From an uncultured bacterium (lineage in GTDB: Bacteria > Bacillota > Clostridia > Lachnospirales > Lachnospiraceae), in NCBI GenBank assembly GCA_947383005.1, contig CANDBT010000021.1, positions 1 through 64,000 of the forward strand: DNA of 64,000 nucleotides. Direction: 5' to 3'. The notes below the pieces were generated by a model, which did no database searches, was not told where the DNA came from, and saw only the letters and a list, made by a program, of their open reading frames with translations. A program made the position numbers and the translations under genes. Below are positions 60,412 through 64,000 of the stretch, piece by piece. The first letter of the stretch is position 1; each line of letters starts with the position of its first letter.

Positions 60412-61953
60412 ATGAGTAAAAAGCCAGTTGTTTTGATGATTCTTGATGGGTATGGCCTGAACGACAAATGTGAAGCCAATGCAGTATGTGAGGGAAAGAC
60501 CCCGGTGATGGATCAGTTGATGAGCCAGTGCCCTTATGTGAAGGGACAGGCCAGCGGCATGGCTGTAGGACTTCCGGAAGGCCAGATGGGCAACTCGGAG
60601 GTGGGGCATCTGAATATGGGCGCCGGCCGCATTGTCTATCAGGAGCTGACCAGGATCACCAAATCGATTCAGGACGGGGACTTTTTTGCCAATAAGGCAT
60701 TTATGGCGGCTGTAGAAAACTGCAAAAAAAATCATTCCTCCCTGCATTTGTACGGATTGGTGTCCGACGGCGGCGTACACAGCCACAATACTCATATTTA
60801 CGGTTTGCTGGAACTGGCCAAAAGGAATGGCCTTGATCAAGTATATGTCCATTGTTTCTTGGACGGCCGTGATACGCCGCCGTCTTCGGGCAAGGATTAT
60901 GTGGCCGATTTGGAAGCGGAGATGCAAAAAATCGGCGTAGGACAGGTAGCTTCCGTAGCCGGCCGTTATTATGCCATGGACAGGGATAAAAACTGGGATC
61001 GGATCAAGATTGCCTATGATGCGCTGACCAAGGGCGAGGGCGTGACCAGTGACAGCGCTACGGGGGCGATCCAGGCTTCCTATGACGAGGGCAAGACCGA
61101 TGAGTTTGTGATTCCTACTGTGGTGCTGAAGGACGGTGCGCCGGTGGCTACCATTAAGGATAATGATTCTATCATTTTCTATAACTTCCGTCCGGACCGG
61201 GCCAGGGAGATTACCCATGTATTCTGCGATAATGTGTTTGATGGATTTGACCGCGGGCCGAGGGTAAAAACTACCTATGTATGTTTTACTGACTATGATG
61301 AGACTATCGGCAATAAGCTGGTTGCTTTCGAAAAAGAGTCCATCACCAATACTTTCGGGGAATTCCTGGCGGCTCATGGCCTTAAGCAGGCAAGAATTGC
61401 GGAGACGGAGAAGTATGCCCATGTGACGTTCTTTTTTAACGGCGGTATTGAAGAACCGAATGAAGGGGAAGACCGTTTTCTGATTCCGTCGCCAAAGGAA
61501 GTGGCGACTTATGATTTGAAACCGGAGATGAGTGCGCCAGCCGTGTGTGATAAATTGGTGGAATCGATTAAGTCCGGCGCTTATGATGTCATTATTATTA
61601 ATTTTGCCAATCCGGATATGGTTGGGCATACCGGCGTAGAGGCGGCTGCGATTAAGGCTATTGAGGCTGTCGACCAGTGTGTGGGCCGGGCAGTTGATGC
61701 GATTAAAGAAGTGGATGGCGTGATGTTTATCTGCGCCGACCATGGCAATGCAGAGCAATTGATTGATTATCAGACTGGTGAGCCGTTTACCGCACATACT
61801 ACCAATCCGGTGCCGTTTATTTTGGTAAATGCTGACCCGGCTTATAAGCTGAGAGAGGGCGGATGCCTGGCGGATATCGCGCCGACTTTGATTGAGCTGA
61901 TGGGAATGGAACAGCCTGCGCAGATGACCGGGAAATCCCTGCTGATAAAATAG
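60412..61953 (+). CDS. gpmI: 2,3-bisphosphoglycerate-independent phosphoglycerate mutase
   Basis: From the ATG at 60412 (AAAGGAGACTTGA upstream) the enzyme has 513 residues. It interconverts 3- and 2-phosphoglycerate using two manganese ions in the cytoplasm. The phospho-acceptor is Ser62 in QMGNSEVGHLNMGAG, the same number as in the Geobacillus enzyme. Metal ligands are in MILDGYG, IINFANPDMVGHTG and FICADHGNAEQ. Length is typical. The gene is bracketed by inverted family D arms. Confidence 0.97.
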   Translation: MSKKPVVLMILDGYGLNDKCEANAVCEGKTPVMDQLMSQCPYVKGQASGMAVGLPEGQMGNSEVGHLNMGAGRIVYQELTRITKSIQDGDFFANKAFMAAVENCKKNHSSLHLYGLVSDGGVHSHNTHIYGLLELAKRNGLDQVYVHCFLDGRDTPPSSGKDYVADLEAEMQKIGVGQVASVAGRYYAMDRDKNWDRIKIAYDALTKGEGVTSDSATGAIQASYDEGKTDEFVIPTVVLKDGAPVATIKDNDSIIFYNFRPDRAREITHVFCDNVFDGFDRGPRVKTTYVCFTDYDETIGNKLVAFEKESITNTFGEFLAAHGLKQARIAETEKYAHVTFFFNGGIEEPNEGEDRFLIPSPKEVATYDLKPEMSAPAVCDKLVESIKSGAYDVIIINFANPDMVGHTGVEAAAIKAIEAVDQCVGRAVDAIKEVDGVMFICADHGNAEQLIDYQTGEPFTAHTTNPVPFILVNADPAYKLREGGCLADIAPTLIELMGMEQPAQMTGKSLLIK

Positions 61954-62014
61954 TGATACCCGTCTGAACTGTTACAAACCGTGATAAAATAAACCATGCA
62001 ATAACAAAAACATT

Positions 62015-62062
62015 AAAAGCTGCCAGGGTCAAACTTCGCGTTTGATATCCTTGGCAGCTTTT
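62015..62062 (+). terminator. Terminator after gpmI
   Basis: AAAAGCTGCCAGG pairs with CCTTGGCAGCTTTT with a small bulge, and an inner stem CAAAC/GTTTG closes on TTCGC. The T run is contained in the stem end. Confidence 0.75.
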
Positions 62063-62264
62063 AACGTCATATGGTAAGATGACTATTGGATTGCTTTTTT
62101 GTAAAAATCGTTTATTTTCAACTGACTTTTCGTTAAAATTTTATATATTATGTCAAATATTTCGTTATGATAAGTATAATTGCATAAAAATAAATTAAAA
62201 AACCGTTATTTTTACGTCTGGAAATACAAAGAAGAACGGTGTAAAAATATCGTTAAGATAATCC

Positions 62265-62304
62265 GGCGGGATTGACGCCCCAAATCCATGTCAAATTTCC
62301 CGCC
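62265..62304. promoter_or_regulatory. Inverted repeat before the DctP gene
   Basis: GGCGGGATTGAC at 62265-62276 pairs with GTCAAATTTCCCGCC ending at 62304. It lies 43 bases upstream of the TTG start. It may be an operator or a leader hairpin. The preceding 62100-62260 is AT-rich with repeated GTAAAAAT/CGTTA strings and no gene. Confidence 0.45.
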
Positions 62305-62346
62305 GTCAAAACGGTTGCGTTGGATTAACGGGGAGGAAAAAGGAAA

Positions 62347-63372
62347 TTGGGCAAAAGAGTAAGGGTTTTATTGTGGGTTACATGGATGGTTTGTGTTTTG
62401 GTTGCTTGCAAAAAGAGCGAAAGTGTTGAAACTGACAGCGGTTCGGACGGCCGGTATCGGATTAACATTGGCCATACCAATGACGAGCGTGATTCCTGGC
62501 ATCAGGGGGCTTTGCGCTTTAAGGAATATGTGGAAGAAAAATCGGAAGGGCGTGTGGAGGTTAATATTTATCCAAATAGTCAGTTGGGGACGGAAATCGA
62601 TATGATTCAGTCGATTTTAACGCAGGGAGATTGCGATATGACGTTTACCGGGGAGTCAATGCAAAGCTATCAGCCGGATTTGGGGATTATCGGTATGCCT
62701 TATCTGATAAAAAGCGACGCCCATATGGAAGCCGTGCTAAATGGCGATGTGGGCAAGGAGCTGGAAGCCTTGATGGAAAAGAGCGGGATGAAAGTGCTTG
62801 GCTATTTTACTCGCGGCCCCAGAAATATCACAGCCAATAAAAAGATTACGACACCGGATGATTTGGATGAATTTGTGATTCGCACACCTCAGACGGCAAT
62901 GACTGTGGCGGCTTTTCGGTTTTTGGGCGCAGATCCTACCCCTATGCCGCTGACGGAAGCCTATTCCGCTTTGAAAGAAGGAAGCGTTGAAGGCCAGGAA
63001 AACCCTTTGGCCATGATACAGAATAACCGTTTTTATGAGGTGCAGGATTATGTGATCCGCACGGAACATATGCGGGGGTGGGTTTATATCGCTATGGGAA
63101 AGGCTAAATTTGATTCGCTTCCGATGGATTTGCAGCAGATTGTTCTTGATGGGGCTAAGGAAATGCAGGAATTTGAACATGAGTTGTTCCTGGCCAATGA
63201 GGATGAACTGGAGAAGCTTCTTACAGAAGAAGGGATGGAGTTTGTGGATGTGGATCAGGATGCGTTTGCTATGGCGATGTCCGCCGGAGTATTTGACGTG
63301 TTGACTTACAGCCAGAAAGCCTTATATGAGAAAATCGAAGCCGCGGACCCTCAAGCGGGTGTGCCGGAATAA
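62347..63372 (+). CDS. TRAP transporter substrate-binding lipoprotein, DctP family
   Basis: The 341-residue protein starts at a TTG with GGGGAGG about 12 bases upstream. The lipobox is LVAC at about residue 20. The DctP pattern is clear: IGHTNDERDSWHQGALRFKE, VEVNIYPNSQLGTEIDMIQS, the conserved Arg in FVIRTPQTAM and EGQENPLAMIQNNRFYEVQD. It should bind an organic acid or sugar acid. No dctQ/dctM permease genes follow: the next gene is convergent, so it is an orphan here. Confidence 0.9.
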   Translation: MGKRVRVLLWVTWMVCVLVACKKSESVETDSGSDGRYRINIGHTNDERDSWHQGALRFKEYVEEKSEGRVEVNIYPNSQLGTEIDMIQSILTQGDCDMTFTGESMQSYQPDLGIIGMPYLIKSDAHMEAVLNGDVGKELEALMEKSGMKVLGYFTRGPRNITANKKITTPDDLDEFVIRTPQTAMTVAAFRFLGADPTPMPLTEAYSALKEGSVEGQENPLAMIQNNRFYEVQDYVIRTEHMRGWVYIAMGKAKFDSLPMDLQQIVLDGAKEMQEFEHELFLANEDELEKLLTEEGMEFVDVDQDAFAMAMSAGVFDVLTYSQKALYEKIEAADPQAGVPE

Positions 63373-63395
63373 CCGTTTTTTCCTTTTTTGCATGG

Positions 63396-63425
63396 CGGGC
63401 AGGGGAAAATCTCCCCTTGCCCATA
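63396..63425. terminator. Hairpin between convergent genes
   Basis: GGGCAGGGGA and TCTCCCCTTGCCC form an imperfect stem across AAAA. On the minus strand it is followed by an A/T-poor sequence, so it may serve mainly the DctP transcript. Confidence 0.5.
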
Positions 63426-63454
63426 GACACCGTCGCTTTATCGGGACGGTACGA

Positions 63455-64000
63455 TCAGTCGCGATAAAGCCGGGGGTAGATTTCTTCAGCCAAAAAATCG
63501 GCAAAAGACTGATCACTGATATCCCGGCCGGTGATCAGAATATCCTGAATCAATTCGTAGCGTTTCAGGCTTAGCTCTTCAGCGTCTAAATCTTTTCCAT
63601 ATTCTGTATGGAGCTGATTGTCCAGCTTGTCCCCGGTGTAGCTGTCGGTAAACCATTCTAATGTTTCCTTAATCTGTTTTTCTTCATCATCGATCTGTCC
63701 CTGTATAGTTTTAGCGGATTTTACAGTTTTGATGGCAATCAGCAAAGCCGCTAATGACAATACCGTGAGGGCTATTTGGGCGGGAAGGCCAAGCGGCAGT
63801 TTGAGAATATTGGCCCAGCACAGCAGGGAGACGGCCAGAAGGGCGCCGCCTACAAGGAAAAAGGCGGAGGCGGAAGATTTCAGGTCATCATATTGCTGGG
63901 ATTTCTTGACGTATACATGGGAAATGTCGCGGGCGAGGAGGGCTTTTGCCTCTTCCGGGTGTTGTTCCCGGGCTTCTTCCAGGGCTTTCTGCCAGGCTTC
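63455..64000 (-). CDS. Membrane protein with two hydrophobic segments, N-terminus outside the window
   Basis: The frame is open to the window edge, 181 residues being visible. It begins with a charged helical part (EAWQKALEEAREQHPEEAKA), then two hydrophobic segments (FFLVGGALLAVSLLCW and QIALTVLSLAALLIAI) and an acidic, helical C-terminus (QIDDEEKQIKETLEWFTDSY). An internal TTG at 63760 is not a start. The combination resembles the C-terminal part of clostridial proteins annotated as DUF2007-like, but this is tentative. Confidence 0.6.
   Translation of the reverse strand, partial: EAWQKALEEAREQHPEEAKALLARDISHVYVKKSQQYDDLKSSASAFFLVGGALLAVSLLCWANILKLPLGLPAQIALTVLSLAALLIAIKTVKSAKTIQGQIDDEEKQIKETLEWFTDSYTGDKLDNQLHTEYGKDLDAEELSLKRYELIQDILITGRDISDQSFADFLAEEIYPRLYRD

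Noticed and set aside
60316-61797. 493-codon minus-strand frame opposite gpmI
   Set aside because: The opposite strand encodes an unmistakable GpmI with catalytic residues; this frame is its shadow.

Overview
The window looks like chromosomal DNA of an anaerobic gut Firmicute, most likely a Lachnospiraceae/Clostridia member. The reasons are pyruvate phosphate dikinase with the same catalytic residue numbering as the Clostridium symbiosum enzyme, a GH36 alpha-galactosidase, a YesM/YesN-type two-component system, lipoproteins with Ala/Thr/Glu-rich linkers, sigma-A-like promoters, GGAGG ribosome binding sites and frequent TTG/GTG starts. No rRNA, tRNA, CRISPR array or replication origin was seen.

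Layout. 1-11.2 kb is mostly core metabolism: a lipoprotein, glyS, a DUF3842/AraC pair divergent from a GH36 alpha-galactosidase, a DUF5684 membrane protein, a DJ-1 family protein and ppdK with a perfect cre-like palindrome upstream. 11.1-18.3 kb is an accessory island bounded by copies of the ppdK 3' end and terminator. It holds an AT-rich three-gene module (putative ADP-ribosyltransferase-like toxin, small antitoxin-like protein, SecB-like chaperone), remnants of an older YoeB unit, an intact RelB/YoeB pair, a chloramphenicol acetyltransferase, a TetR regulator with its efflux pump and a palindromic operator, a TfoX C-terminal domain protein and a truncated YdeI-like gene. 18.3-25.2 kb carries three secreted proteins with cell-wall-binding repeats (one with a frame change exactly at a TTTAAAC slippery sequence), an XRE regulator, a DUF262 protein and a TnpB remnant.

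25.3-28.3 kb is a thiamine salvage locus: promoter, TPP riboswitch and terminator, then a thiM remnant and intergenic repeats, then thiD-tenA-thiN. 29-42 kb holds yaaA, a three-gene sugar-sensing set (membrane-anchored periplasmic binding protein, YesM kinase, YesN regulator) and a complete branched-chain amino acid type ABC transporter (livHMGF) with two paralogous binding lipoproteins. 42.1-47.2 kb is a second accessory stretch: small unknown genes, a TRIC/UPF0126 membrane protein, a small serine recombinase, and a truncated AAA ATPase followed by a frameshifted partner. 47.2-52 kb is potassium homeostasis (KdpD without KdpE, KtrA, KtrB). 52.2-64 kb has a GH1 6-phospho-beta-glucosidase, an NSS transporter, a carboxymuconolactone decarboxylase family protein, an anion transporter/DUF6282 hydrolase operon divergent from a LysR gene across a 34-bp tandem repeat, gpmI, an orphan DctP lipoprotein and a membrane protein gene cut by the window edge.

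Intergenic regions are unusually rich in several families of palindromic repeats, called A to F here. Some copies appear inserted inside others. The strongest candidate for an undescribed system is the toxin/antitoxin/SecB-like module at 11312-12587, followed by the terminator-anchored cassette arrangement at the ppdK 3' end and the possible frameshift-encoded wall-binding protein at 19193-20304.
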